Source: Streptomyces noursei
GTDB taxonomy: Bacteria > Actinomycetota > Actinomycetes > Streptomycetales > Streptomycetaceae
Reading direction: 5' to 3'
NCBI RefSeq assembly: GCF_016917755.1
Contig: NZ_CP070326.1
Span: 4,588,001-4,652,000, forward strand
Length of the DNA stretch: 64,000 bases
Numbering within the stretch: position 1 is the first letter of the stretch; each line of letters opens with the position of its first letter. Below are positions 17,826-26,009 of this stretch, one piece after another. The notes under the pieces are model-generated. The model was given only the letters and a program-made list of their open reading frames with translations, was not told the origin of the DNA and made no database searches. Made by a program: the position numbers and the translations under genes.

Positions 17826-17859
17826 ACCGGGGATGCCCCAATCAATGGGCATCCCCGGT
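17826..17859 (-). terminator. Terminator or attenuator between rplO and secY
   Basis: A perfect 13-bp stem (17826-17838 with 17847-17859) and an 8-nt AT-rich loop, 18 bp past the rplO stop. It would let secY-adk-map be expressed at a lower level than the ribosomal genes upstream. Confidence 0.7.
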
Positions 17860-17876
17860 CAGTTGAACCAACGAAC

Positions 17877-18332
17877 TCAGAGGAGTTCGGTGACGGTGCC
17901 GCCGGCGGCGGCAATCTTCTCCTTGGCGGAGCCGGAAACGGAGTCAACCGTCACCGTCAGCGCCACGGAGATCTCGCCCTGGCCCAGGACCTTGACGAGC
18001 TCGTTCTTGCGCACCGCGCCCTTGGCGACCAGGTCGGCCACCGTGACCTCGCCACCCTGCGGGTAGAGCGCGGCCAGCTTGTCCAGGTTCACGACCTGGA
18101 ACTGCTTGTGGGCGGGGTTCTTGAAGCCCTTCAGCTTCGGGAGGCGCATGTGGAGGGGCATCTGCCCACCCTCGAAGCGCTCCGGAACCTGGTAACGGGC
18201 CTTGGTGCCCTTGGTACCACGACCAGCGGTCTTACCCTTGGACGCCTCACCACGACCGACACGGGTCTTGGGGGTCTTGGCACCCGGGGCGGGCCGGAGG
18301 TTGTGGACCTTCAGCGGGTTGGTCTCCGCCAT
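17877..18332 (-). CDS. rplO: 50S ribosomal protein L15
   Basis: 151 residues from the ATG at 18332 (MAETNPLKVHNLRPAPGA). The Gly/Arg/Lys-rich arm RVGRGEASKGKTAGRGTKG is typical. Last ribosomal gene of the spc operon; the rpmD stop and this start are 1 bp apart. Confidence 0.98.
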   Translation of the reverse strand: MAETNPLKVHNLRPAPGAKTPKTRVGRGEASKGKTAGRGTKGTKARYQVPERFEGGQMPLHMRLPKLKGFKNPAHKQFQVVNLDKLAALYPQGGEVTVADLVAKGAVRKNELVKVLGQGEISVALTVTVDSVSGSAKEKIAAAGGTVTELL

Positions 18333-18333
18333 G

Positions 18334-18516
18334 TCAGTCGACCTCCTTGACCGACACGAGGTGGCGGACGGTGTGCACCATGCCGCGGTACTCGGGGCGG
18401 TCGTCCTTGACAACCACGTCGTTGATCCGCTTCAGACCAAGCGAACGCAGCGTTTCGCGGTGGTTCTGCTTGCTGCCGATCAGGGACTTGACCTGCGTGA
18501 TCTCGAGACGGGCCAT
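18334..18516 (-). CDS. rpmD: 50S ribosomal protein L30
   Basis: 60 residues: MARLEITQVKSLIGSKQNHR, then TLRSLGLKRINDVVV. Start overlaps the rpsE stop by 1 nt (TAATG), indicating translational coupling. Confidence 0.98.
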   Translation of the reverse strand: MARLEITQVKSLIGSKQNHRETLRSLGLKRINDVVVKDDRPEYRGMVHTVRHLVSVKEVD

Positions 18517-19118
18517 TACGCACCCACCCCGGCACGCGCCCGCAGCAGAGCGGCGGGAGCCACGTCCTCCAGCGGCAGGCCACGACGGGCGGCGATCTCC
18601 TCGGGCCGCTGCAGGCCCTTGAGCGCCGTCACCGTGGCGTGCACGATGTTGATCGGGTTGGACGAGCCGAGCGACTTGCTCAGCACGTCGTGGATGCCCG
18701 CGCACTCCAGGACGGCGCGCACCGGGCCACCGGCGATCACACCGGTACCGGGGGAAGCCGGCTTGAGCAGGACGACGCCCGCAGCCTTCTCGCCCTGGAT
18801 GGGGTGCGGGACGGTACCGGCGATACGGGGGACCTTGAAGAAGTTCTTCTTGGCCTCTTCCACGCCCTTGGCGATGGCAGCCGGAACTTCCTTGGCCTTG
18901 CCGTAACCGACACCTACGGTGCCGTCACCGTCGCCCACCACGACCAGCGCGGTGAAGCTGAAGCGACGACCACCCTTGACAACCTTGGCGACGCGGTTGA
19001 TCGCGACAACGCGCTCAACGTACGCGGTCTTCTCGGCGGCAGCGCCACCGTCGCGACCCTTCCGGTCCCGCCGCTCGCCGCCACCGGCACCGCTGCCGCG
19101 GCGCTGGGGTCCAGCCAT
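18516..19118 (-). CDS. rpsE: 30S ribosomal protein S5
   Basis: 200 residues with a Gly/Arg-rich N-terminal extension of about 30. The double-stranded RNA-binding domain (YVERVVAINRVAKVVKGG) and GVGYGKAKEVPAAI are clear. The loop around VVKGGRRFSFTALVVV, where spectinomycin-resistance and accuracy mutations map, looks normal. Confidence 0.98.
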   Translation of the reverse strand: MAGPQRRGSGAGGGERRDRKGRDGGAAAEKTAYVERVVAINRVAKVVKGGRRFSFTALVVVGDGDGTVGVGYGKAKEVPAAIAKGVEEAKKNFFKVPRIAGTVPHPIQGEKAAGVVLLKPASPGTGVIAGGPVRAVLECAGIHDVLSKSLGSSNPINIVHATVTALKGLQRPEEIAARRGLPLEDVAPAALLRARAGVGA

Positions 19119-19164
19119 TGGATTTACCTCTCTCTGTTACGTCCGCTAGCTCCGGAACCGGGGC

Positions 19165-19548
19165 TTAGAACTTCAGCCCGGCTTCGCGGGCGGCGTCGGC
19201 CAGAGCGGCAATCCGCCCGGCGTACTGCTTGCCACCGCGGTCGAACACGACGGCCTCGACACCGGCGGCCTTGGCACGCTCGGCGACCAGGGCGCCCACC
19301 TTCTGGGCCTGGGCGCTCTTGTCGCCCTCGCCACCACGGATCGACGCGTCCAGGGTCGACGCCGAGGCCAGCGTGTGGCCCGCGATGTCGTCGATCACCT
19401 GAGCGAAGATGCCGCGGTTGGACCGCGTCACGACCAGACGCGGACGCTCCGAAGTACCCGAAATCCGCTTACGGATGCGGATGTGGCGACGCTTGGCAGC
19501 AGCGCGCTTGTAGGCGTTGCCCTTAGCGATCTTCACACCGTATGCCAT
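19165..19548 (-). CDS. rplR: 50S ribosomal protein L18
   Basis: 127 residues; binds 5S rRNA. Arg-rich N-terminus KRRHIRIRKRISGTSERPRL and C-terminal VVFDRGGKQYAGRIAALADA. 3 bp after rplF. Confidence 0.98.
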   Translation of the reverse strand: MAYGVKIAKGNAYKRAAAKRRHIRIRKRISGTSERPRLVVTRSNRGIFAQVIDDIAGHTLASASTLDASIRGGEGDKSAQAQKVGALVAERAKAAGVEAVVFDRGGKQYAGRIAALADAAREAGLKF

Positions 19549-19551
19549 GGC

Positions 19552-20091
19552 TTACTTACCCGCCTTTCCGACCTTGCGGCGGATGACTTCGCCCTCGTAC
19601 TTGACGCCCTTGGCCTTGTACGGGTCGGGCTTCCGCAGCTTGCGGATGTTCGCGGCGACCTCGCCGACCTTCTGCTTGTCGATGCCCTCGACGCTGAACT
19701 TCGTCGGCGACTCGACCTTGAACGAGATGCCCTCGGGCGCCTCGATCAGGATCGGGTGGCTGTAGCCCAGGGAGAACTCCAGGTTGGAACCCTTGGCCTG
19801 GACGCGGTAACCAACACCGCTGATCTCGAGCTTCTTCACGTAGCCCTGGGTCACGCCGGTGATCATGTTCGCCACCAGCGTGCGGGACAGGCCGTGCAGG
19901 GCCTTGTTCTGACGCTCGTCGTTCGGACGGGAGACGGCGATGACGCCGTCCTCACCCTTGGCGACCTCGATGGGCGCCGCGACGGTGTGCGAAAGGGAAC
20001 CCTTGGGACCCTTCACGTTGACCGTGCGGCCCTCGATGGTGACGTCCACACCAGCGGGAACCTGGATGGGCAGCTTGCCAATACGCGACAT
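19552..20091 (-). CDS. rplF: 50S ribosomal protein L6
   Basis: 179 residues with two similar domains; MSRIGKLPIQVPAGVDVTIE at the start and PDPYKAKGVKYEGEVIRRK at the end, which contacts the sarcin-ricin loop region. Confidence 0.98.
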   Translation of the reverse strand: MSRIGKLPIQVPAGVDVTIEGRTVNVKGPKGSLSHTVAAPIEVAKGEDGVIAVSRPNDERQNKALHGLSRTLVANMITGVTQGYVKKLEISGVGYRVQAKGSNLEFSLGYSHPILIEAPEGISFKVESPTKFSVEGIDKQKVGEVAANIRKLRKPDPYKAKGVKYEGEVIRRKVGKAGK

Positions 20092-20112
20092 TAGCTATTC
20101 CTCCGTTCCCGA

Positions 20113-20511
20113 TTACCAGACGTAGGCGAGGACTTCCCCACCCACGCCCTTCTTGCTGGCCTGCTGGCCGGTCAGGAGACCGTGGGACGTGGAGATGATC
20201 GCCACGCCCAGGCCGCCGAGGACCTTCGGCAGGTTGGTGGACTTTGCGTAGACCCGCAGACCCGGCTTCGAGATTCGCTTGATGCCGGCGATCGAGCGCT
20301 CGCGGTTCGGCCCGAACTTCAGCTCCAGGACGAGGTTCTTGCCAACCTCTGCGTCCTCGACGCTCCAGCCGGTGATGTAACCCTCCTGCTGGAGGATCTC
20401 CGCGATGTGCGACTTGATCTTGCTGTGCGGCATCGCCACGGTGTCGTGGTATGCCGAGTTCGCGTTCCGCAGACGGGTCAGCATGTCTGCGATGGGATCA
20501 GTCATGGTCAT
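20113..20511 (-). CDS. rpsH: 30S ribosomal protein S8
   Basis: 132 residues: TDPIADMLTRLRNANSAYHD and the C-terminal STSHGLLTGQQASKKGVGGE. In E. coli S8 represses the spc operon by binding rplE-region mRNA; a comparable structure was not established here. Confidence 0.98.
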   Translation of the reverse strand: MTMTDPIADMLTRLRNANSAYHDTVAMPHSKIKSHIAEILQQEGYITGWSVEDAEVGKNLVLELKFGPNRERSIAGIKRISKPGLRVYAKSTNLPKVLGGLGVAIISTSHGLLTGQQASKKGVGGEVLAYVW

Positions 20512-20654
20512 GAATTGGCCTTCGGCCTCTCTCGCCGGGGTTTCCTATCTGCGCCATCCCTCTCCCCGATCTTGGTCGGGACGGGTGCGGCGCGGGGACC
20601 TACGGCGTAGTAAGCGACGTTATGCGGGCGGTGCCCGCGGTCGGTCTCGGGCGG

Positions 20655-20703
20655 CGGGGCGCCCAAACTCTTCTACCCTAAGGGAAAAGGGTCCGGGCGC
20701 CCG
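20655..20703 (-). promoter_or_regulatory. Long composite hairpin between rpsN and rpsH
   Basis: Two GGGCGCCC copies (20657-20664 and 20695-20702), each self-complementary, pair with one another and enclose a second ACCCT/AGGGT stem (20675-20679 with 20688-20692). It fills part of an unusually long 239-bp gap inside a tightly packed operon. No gene is visible there. Confidence 0.5.
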
Positions 20704-20750
20704 CCGACCGAATGCTTACCGAGAGCCTCCGGTAATACCCAACTAGGGGA

Positions 20751-20936
20751 TTACCAGGAGCTCTTGGTCACGCCCGGCAGCTCGCCACGGTGAGCCATCT
20801 CACGAAGGCACACGCGGCAGAGGCCGAACTTGCGGTAGACGGAGTGCGGACGGCCGCAGCGCTGGCAGCGGGTGTACGCGCGCACACCGAACTTGGGCTT
20901 GCGAGCAGCCTTGGCAATCAGAGCCTTCTTCGCCAT
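20751..20936 (-). CDS. rpsN: 30S ribosomal protein S14, zinc-binding type Z
   Basis: 61 residues: MAKKALIAKAARKPKFGVRA, then CQRCGRPHSVYRKFGLCRVC, whose two C-x2-C pairs bind zinc. This is the short type Z form encoded in the spc operon; streptomycetes usually also carry a zinc-free paralogue elsewhere under Zur control (family knowledge). Confidence 0.98.
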   Translation of the reverse strand: MAKKALIAKAARKPKFGVRAYTRCQRCGRPHSVYRKFGLCRVCLREMAHRGELPGVTKSSW

Positions 20937-20941
20937 CTCGC

Positions 20942-21502
20942 TCACGCCTCCTTGAACGGGAAGCCGAGGTGACGAAGCAGGGCGCGGCCCTCGTCGTCGT
21001 TGGTCGCCGTGGTGACCACGGTGATGTCCATACCCCGGGTACGGTCGATCTTGTCCTGGTCGATCTCGTGGAACATGACCTGCTCCGTGAGACCGAAGGT
21101 GTAGTTGCCCCGACCGTCGAACTGCTTCGGGGACAGACCACGGAAGTCGCGGATGCGCGGCAGCGCCAGCGACAGCAGGCGGTCCAGGAACTCCCACATG
21201 CGGTCACCACGCAGGGTGACGTGGGCACCGATCGGCTGGCCCTCACGCAGCTTGAACTGCGCGATGGACTTACGGGCCTTGGTGACGGCCGGCTTCTGTC
21301 CGGTGATCGTGGTGAGGTCGCGCACGGCGCCCTCGATCAGCTTGGAGTCGCGGGCGGCGTCGCCCACACCCATGTTGACCACGATCTTGACGAGGCCGGG
21401 AATCTGCATGACGTTCTCGTACGAGAACTCGTCCTTCAGCTTGCCGGCGATCTCTTCGCGGTAACGCGTCTTCAGACGCGGCGCGTTGGTGGTGGCAGTC
21501 AT
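20942..21502 (-). CDS. rplE: 50S ribosomal protein L5
   Basis: 186 residues; binds 5S rRNA and contacts P-site tRNA. SYENVMQIPGLVKIVVNMGV, LRGDRMWEFLDRLLSLALPR and GMDITVVTTATNDDEGRALL are family signatures. Start overlaps the rplX stop by 1 nt. Confidence 0.98.
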   Translation of the reverse strand: MTATTNAPRLKTRYREEIAGKLKDEFSYENVMQIPGLVKIVVNMGVGDAARDSKLIEGAVRDLTTITGQKPAVTKARKSIAQFKLREGQPIGAHVTLRGDRMWEFLDRLLSLALPRIRDFRGLSPKQFDGRGNYTFGLTEQVMFHEIDQDKIDRTRGMDITVVTTATNDDEGRALLRHLGFPFKEA

Positions 21503-21825
21503 CAGATGTCCTCACCGGTCCGCTTGGCAACGCGGATCTTGTTGCCCTCGTCGTCGAAGCGGTACCCGACGCGGGTGACGACCTTCTTGCCGTCCTTCTC
21601 CACGACCAGCTGAACGTTGCTGATGTGGATGGGGGCCTCGGTCGTCACGATGCCGCCGGTCTGCGAACCACGAGCGGTCTGTCCGGCCTTGGTGTGCTTC
21701 TTGACCCGGTTGACACCCTCGACCAGGACACGGTCCTCGCGGGGGTAGGCCGCGATGACCTTGCCCTGCTTGCCCTTGTCCTTACCGGTGATGACCTGGA
21801 CCAGGTCGCCCTTCTTGATCTTCAT
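21502..21825 (-). CDS. rplX: 50S ribosomal protein L24
   Basis: 107 residues with the KOW motif KKGDLVQVITGKDKGKQGKV; an assembly initiator near the exit tunnel mouth. 3 bp after rplN. Confidence 0.98.
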   Translation of the reverse strand: MKIKKGDLVQVITGKDKGKQGKVIAAYPREDRVLVEGVNRVKKHTKAGQTARGSQTGGIVTTEAPIHISNVQLVVEKDGKKVVTRVGYRFDDEGNKIRVAKRTGEDI

Positions 21826-21828
21826 CGG

Positions 21829-22197
21829 TTACAGCACCTCCGGCGCGAGCGAGATGATCTTCATGAACTTCTTCTCGCGCAGCTCACGGCCCACGGGGCC
21901 GAAGATACGGGTGCCGCGGGGGTCGCCATCGTTCTTGAGGATGACGGCCGCGTTCTCGTCGAAGCGGATGTACGAGCCGTCCGGACGGCGGCGCTCCTTG
22001 ACGGTGCGAACGATGACGGCCTTGACGACGTCACCCTTCTTCACGTTGCCACCGGGGATCGCGTCCTTGACGGTGGCGACGATGACGTCACCGATGCCCG
22101 CGTAGCGGCGACCGGAACCACCGAGAACACGGATGCAAAGGATTTCCTTCGCACCAGTGTTGTCGGCGACGCGCAGTCGCGACTCCTGCTGGATCAC
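21829..22197 (-). CDS. rplN: 50S ribosomal protein L14
   Basis: 122 residues: MIQQESRLRVADNTGAKEIL and RIFGPVGRELREKKFMKIIS. At the intersubunit face of the 50S subunit. Preceded by a 171-bp structured gap after rpsQ. Confidence 0.98.
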   Translation of the reverse strand: MIQQESRLRVADNTGAKEILCIRVLGGSGRRYAGIGDVIVATVKDAIPGGNVKKGDVVKAVIVRTVKERRRPDGSYIRFDENAAVILKNDGDPRGTRIFGPVGRELREKKFMKIISLAPEVL

Positions 22198-22226
22198 GTC
22201 TATCTCCTGAATGTCTGCCGGTTCCC

Positions 22227-22264
22227 GGCAGGGGCGCGTCCCTTACGAGACGTCAGCCCCTGCC
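22227..22264 (-). promoter_or_regulatory. Hairpin cluster between rpsQ and rplN
   Basis: A 9-bp outer stem (22227-22235 with 22256-22264) encloses a 5-bp GCGTC/GACGT-type stem. Further upstream (about 22320-22370) several GGGGAATTCCC-like inverted elements follow one another. The gap is 171 bp while neighbouring genes overlap, so a regulatory or RNA-processing role is plausible. Confidence 0.5.
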
Positions 22265-22368
22265 GAGCCTGGCGGAACTGTTCCTAGGGGGTCCCCCCAG
22301 GAGGGATGTGCTTGCCTGTCGAAATCCCCGCGCGGGAATCCCCCTCACGGGGAATTCCCTACCGGGAA

Positions 22369-22650
22369 TTACTTGGCCTTCTCGAGGATCTCGACGATGC
22401 GCCAGCGCTTGGTGGCGGACAGCGGCCGGGTCTCCATCAGGAGGACGCGGTCGCCGACACCGGCAGCGTTCTGCTCGTCGTGTGCCTTGAGCTTGTTGGT
22501 ACGGCGGATGACCTTGCCGTACAGCGCGTGCTTGACACGGTCCTCGACGGCGACGACGACGGTCTTGTCCATCTTGTCGCTGACGACCAGACCCTCACGG
22601 GTCTTGCGGAAACCGCGCTCGTTCGTCTCAGTCACATTCTTCTCGCTCAT
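22369..22650 (-). CDS. rpsQ: 30S ribosomal protein S17
   Basis: 93 residues; OB-fold with REGLVVSDKMDKTVVVAVED and GDRVLLMETRPLSATKRWRI. Start overlaps the rpmC stop by 1 nt. Confidence 0.98.
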   Translation of the reverse strand: MSEKNVTETNERGFRKTREGLVVSDKMDKTVVVAVEDRVKHALYGKVIRRTNKLKAHDEQNAAGVGDRVLLMETRPLSATKRWRIVEILEKAK

Positions 22651-22874
22651 CAGGCGCTCTCCACCGTCTCGATGCCGAGCTCGCGCTCACGCATCAGGGT
22701 GTAGATCCGGGCGATGTCCTTCCGGACGGCCTTCAGCCGGCCGTGGTTCTCAAGCTGTCCGGTCGCCGCCTGGAAGCGGAGGTTGAACAGCTCCTCCTTG
22801 GCCTCACGCAGCTTGCCAACGAGGTCCTCGTTGTTCAGCTCGCGCAGCTCGGACGCCTTGGTAACGGCCGACAT
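22650..22874 (-). CDS. rpmC: 50S ribosomal protein L29
   Basis: 74 residues from the ATG at 22874, which overlaps the rplP stop; a GTG immediately before it is an alternative. Helical pair with ELRELNNEDLVGKLREAKEE and NLRFQAATGQLENHGRLKAV. Located at the tunnel exit. Confidence 0.97.
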   Translation of the reverse strand: MSAVTKASELRELNNEDLVGKLREAKEELFNLRFQAATGQLENHGRLKAVRKDIARIYTLMRERELGIETVESA

Positions 22875-23293
22875 CACGATTCACCTGCCTCGCGCCGAAC
22901 GATGCGGCACTTCATCGGAAGCTTGTGGGCGGCGCGGGTCAGCGCCTCCTTGGCAACCTTTTCGTTCGGGAAGGAAAGCTCGAACATCACCCGACCGGGC
23001 TTGACGTTCGCGATCCACCACTCCGGAGAACCCTTACCGGAACCCATGCGGGTCTCGGCCGGCTTCTTCGTCAGCGGACGGTCGGGGTAGATGTTGATCC
23101 ACACCTTGCCGCCGCGCTTGATGTGACGGGTCATGGCGATACGAGCGGACTCGATCTGCCGGTTCGTCACGTAGGCCGCGGTCACGGCCTGAATGCCGTA
23201 CTCACCGAAGGCCAGCTCGGTACCGCCCTTGGCCATACCGTTCCGCTTCGGGTGGTGCTGCTTGCGGTGCTTGACCCTGCGAGGGATCAGCAT
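22874..23293 (-). CDS. rplP: 50S ribosomal protein L16
   Basis: 139 residues from the ATG at 23293: MLIPRRVKHRKQHHPKRNGM. The loop with GKGSPEWWIANVKPGRVMFE is near the A site and the peptidyl transferase centre, where avilamycin and evernimicin resistance changes map; nothing unusual was seen. Confidence 0.97.
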   Translation of the reverse strand: MLIPRRVKHRKQHHPKRNGMAKGGTELAFGEYGIQAVTAAYVTNRQIESARIAMTRHIKRGGKVWINIYPDRPLTKKPAETRMGSGKGSPEWWIANVKPGRVMFELSFPNEKVAKEALTRAAHKLPMKCRIVRREAGES

Positions 23294-23298
23294 GTCGG

Positions 23299-24123
23299 TC
23301 AGCCCTCCGTTCCAGGGTTCTCCGCCGGAGCAGAGGCAGCGGCCTCGGCCTTGGGGGCCTCGGCAGCGGGAGCCTGCTGCTGCGGCTTGCGGCCGCGACC
23401 GCCACGCTCGCCACCGCGGCGCGGGCGCTGGTCGCCACCACCACGGGCCGGGCGGTTGCCCGCACGGGCGGCGGCGTTCTCGGCACGCACCTCGGCGATG
23501 TTCTTGACGTCGCCCTTGTAGATCCAGACCTTCACGCCGATGCGGCCGAAGGTGGTCTTGGCCTCGAAGAAGCCGTAGTCGACGTTCGCGCGGAGCGTGT
23601 GCAGGGGCACACGGCCCTCGCGGTAGAACTCCGAGCGGGACATCTCGGCGCCGCCGAGACGGCCACCACACTGGATCTTGATGCCCTTGGCGCCGGCCTT
23701 CATCGTCGACTGCATGCTCTTACGCATGGCGCGACGGAAGGAGACGCGGGACGAGAGCTGCTCGGCGACGGCCTGGGCCACGAGCTGAGCATCGGTCTCG
23801 GGGTTCTTGACCTCGAGGATGTTCAGCTGGACCTGCTTGCCGGTCAGCTTCTCCAGCTCACCGCGGATGCGGTCGGCCTCGGCGCCGCGGCGGCCGATGA
23901 CGATGCCCGGGCGAGCGGTGTGGATGTCAACGCGGACGCGCTCACGGGTGCGCTCGATCTCCACCTTGGAGATACCGGCGCGCTCCATGCCCTTCGTCAT
24001 CATGCGACGAATGGCGACGTCTTCCTTGACGTAGTCCTTGTACAGCTTGTCGGCGTACCAGCGGGACTTGAAGTCCGTCGTCACGCCGAGCCGGAACCCG
24101 TGCGGGTTTACCTTCTGGCCCAT
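23299..24123 (-). CDS. rpsC: 30S ribosomal protein S3
   Basis: 274 residues. The KH domain (GIVIGRRGAEADRIRGELEK) and C-terminal S3 domain are followed by a low-complexity tail of about 55 residues rich in Gly, Arg, Pro and Ala (RGGGDQRPRRGGERGGRGRK), a normal extension in actinobacteria. mRNA entry channel and helicase function. Start overlaps the rplV stop by 1 nt. Confidence 0.98.
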   Translation of the reverse strand: MGQKVNPHGFRLGVTTDFKSRWYADKLYKDYVKEDVAIRRMMTKGMERAGISKVEIERTRERVRVDIHTARPGIVIGRRGAEADRIRGELEKLTGKQVQLNILEVKNPETDAQLVAQAVAEQLSSRVSFRRAMRKSMQSTMKAGAKGIKIQCGGRLGGAEMSRSEFYREGRVPLHTLRANVDYGFFEAKTTFGRIGVKVWIYKGDVKNIAEVRAENAAARAGNRPARGGGDQRPRRGGERGGRGRKPQQQAPAAEAPKAEAAASAPAENPGTEG

Positions 24124-24470
24124 TACCGGGTTCCTTCCTTGCTGCTGACGACCACGGTGATGTGGCTGGTCCGCTTGAGGATCCGGTAGACACGGCCCTG
24201 GCCGCCCGGACGGATCCGCTTCAGGGTCGGGCCCTCATCCACGTACGCCGCGCTGACGTACAGCGTGGAGGCGTCCGAGTGGTCGTAGTTGTGCGCGGCA
24301 TTGGCAATGGCGCTGTCCAGCACCTTGCCCACGGGCACGCTCGCGGCCTGCGGGGCGAAACGCAGGACCGCCTGAGCCTCCGTGGCGTCCATGCCACGGA
24401 TAAGGTCCACCACGCGGCGGGCCTTCATGGGCGTGACGCGGATGTACCGCGCCTGGGCCCTGGCTTCCAT
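24123..24470 (-). CDS. rplV: 50S ribosomal protein L22, unusual exit-tunnel hairpin
   Basis: 115 residues from the ATG at 24470 (MEARAQARYIRVTPMKARRV), the start that gives the normal length; an upstream ATG at 24494 would add eight residues. L22 lines the nascent peptide exit tunnel with a long beta hairpin. Residues 88-90 there read Pro-Gly-Gly (LKRIRPGGQGRVYRILKR), where essentially every bacterial L22 I know has Pro-Arg-Ala. The codons CCG GGC GGC at 24209-24201 are clear in the sequence. The rest of the protein is ordinary. Confidence 0.97.
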   Translation of the reverse strand: MEARAQARYIRVTPMKARRVVDLIRGMDATEAQAVLRFAPQAASVPVGKVLDSAIANAAHNYDHSDASTLYVSAAYVDEGPTLKRIRPGGQGRVYRILKRTSHITVVVSSKEGTR

Positions 24471-24514
24471 GGTTGTCCCTTCGGTGTCAGTCATAGTCTT
24501 CGCACTCCGGTCGA

Positions 24515-24796
24515 TCAGCGACGACGCGACTTGCGGTCGTCCTTCTCGTGGCCACGGAAGGTGCGGGTCGGCGCAAACTCGCCGAGCTTGTGGCCGACCA
24601 TCGACTCGGTGACGAACACCGGGACGTGCTTGCGGCCGTCATGCACCGCGATCGTGTGGCCGAGCATGGCCGGGACGATCATGGAGCGGCGGGACCAGGT
24701 CTTGATGACGTTCTTGGTGCCGGCTTCGTTCTGCGTGTCCACCTTCTTGGCAAGGTGGTCGTCGACGAAGGGCCCCTTCTTGAGACTGCGCGGCAT
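24515..24796 (-). CDS. rpsS: 30S ribosomal protein S19
   Basis: 93 residues: MPRSLKKGPFVDDHLAKKVD and HDGRKHVPVFVTESMVGHKL. Head of the 30S subunit, near the A-site finger bridge. Confidence 0.98.
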   Translation of the reverse strand: MPRSLKKGPFVDDHLAKKVDTQNEAGTKNVIKTWSRRSMIVPAMLGHTIAVHDGRKHVPVFVTESMVGHKLGEFAPTRTFRGHEKDDRKSRRR

Positions 24797-24808
24797 CTAA
24801 ACCCGCTC

Positions 24809-25645
24809 CTAGCGCTTCTTGTTCGTCTTGCGGCGGCGGACGATGTACTTGTTGCTGGCCTTCTTCGGCGAGCGAGTACGACCCTCCTTCTTGCCCCAGG
24901 GCGAGACCGGGTGGCGACCACCGGAAGTCTTGCCCTCACCACCACCGTGCGGGTGGTCAACCGGGTTCATCACGACACCACGCACGGTCGGGCGGACGCC
25001 CTTCCAGCGCATGCGGCCGGCCTTACCCCAGTTGATGTTCGACTGCTCGGCGTTGCCGACCTCGCCGACAGTGGCGCGGCAGCGGACGTCGACCAGGCGG
25101 ATCTCGCCGGACGGCATACGCAGGTGGGCCATGGAGCCCTCCCGCGCCAGCAGCTGCACGGAGGCACCCGCGGAACGGGCAAACTTCGCGCCACCGCCGG
25201 GCCGCAGCTCGATCGCGTGGATGGTCGTACCGACCGGGATGTTGCGCAGCGGCAGGTTGTTGCCCGGCTTGATGTCGGCGCCAGCGCCGTTCTCAATCCG
25301 GTCACCCTGCTGCAGGCCGCGCGGGGCGATGATGTAGCGCTTCTCGCCGTCCGCGTAGTGCAGGAGCGCGATGCGCGCGGTGCGGTTGGGGTCGTACTCG
25401 ATGTGCGCGACCTTGGCCGGCACGCCGTCCTTGTCGTGACGACGGAAGTCGATCACACGGTAGGCGCGCTTGTGGCCACCGCCCTGGTGGCGAACGGTCA
25501 CACGACCGGCGTTGTTACGGCCGCCCTTGCTGTGCAGCGGGCGGACCAGCGACTTCTCCGGCGTGGACCGCGTGATCTCGACAAAGTCGGCGACGCTGGA
25601 GCCACGACGGCCCGGGGTCGTCGGCTTGTACTTGCGGATACCCAT
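24809..25645 (-). CDS. rplB: 50S ribosomal protein L2
   Basis: 278 residues, the most conserved large-subunit protein near the peptidyl transferase centre. The C-terminal VMNPVDHPHGGGEGK motif with its conserved His is intact. Confidence 0.99.
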   Translation of the reverse strand: MGIRKYKPTTPGRRGSSVADFVEITRSTPEKSLVRPLHSKGGRNNAGRVTVRHQGGGHKRAYRVIDFRRHDKDGVPAKVAHIEYDPNRTARIALLHYADGEKRYIIAPRGLQQGDRIENGAGADIKPGNNLPLRNIPVGTTIHAIELRPGGGAKFARSAGASVQLLAREGSMAHLRMPSGEIRLVDVRCRATVGEVGNAEQSNINWGKAGRMRWKGVRPTVRGVVMNPVDHPHGGGEGKTSGGRHPVSPWGKKEGRTRSPKKASNKYIVRRRKTNKKR

Positions 25646-25685
25646 TTCTCAGTCCTCGTCCGATTTCGGACGATCCGGACCGCCG

Positions 25686-26009
25686 TTAGGCGGTCGGACC
25701 GCCGAAGATGTCGATACGGTCGCCCTCGGCGAGGGTCACGATGGCGCGCTTGGTGTTGGCGCGCTTCCCGAAACCGGTGCGGGTGCGCTTGCGCTTGCCC
25801 TGCCGGTTGATCGTGTTGACCCCGGTGACCTTGACCGAGAAGACCGCCTGGACGGCCTGCTTGATCTGGGTCTTGTTGGCGCGCGGGTCGACGATGAACG
25901 TGTACTTGTTCTCGTCCAGCAGCGCGTAGCTCTTCTCGGAAACAACCGGCTTGACGAGGACGTCGCGCGGGTCCGTGAAGGTCTTGCTGGTGACGACGGC
26001 CTCAGTCAT
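25686..26009 (-). CDS. rplW: 50S ribosomal protein L23
   Basis: 107 residues; docking site for trigger factor and SRP at the tunnel exit. DPRDVLVKPVVSEKSYALLD and the basic RQGKRKRTRTGFGKRANTKR. Start overlaps the rplD stop by 1 nt. Confidence 0.98.
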   Translation of the reverse strand: MTEAVVTSKTFTDPRDVLVKPVVSEKSYALLDENKYTFIVDPRANKTQIKQAVQAVFSVKVTGVNTINRQGKRKRTRTGFGKRANTKRAIVTLAEGDRIDIFGGPTA

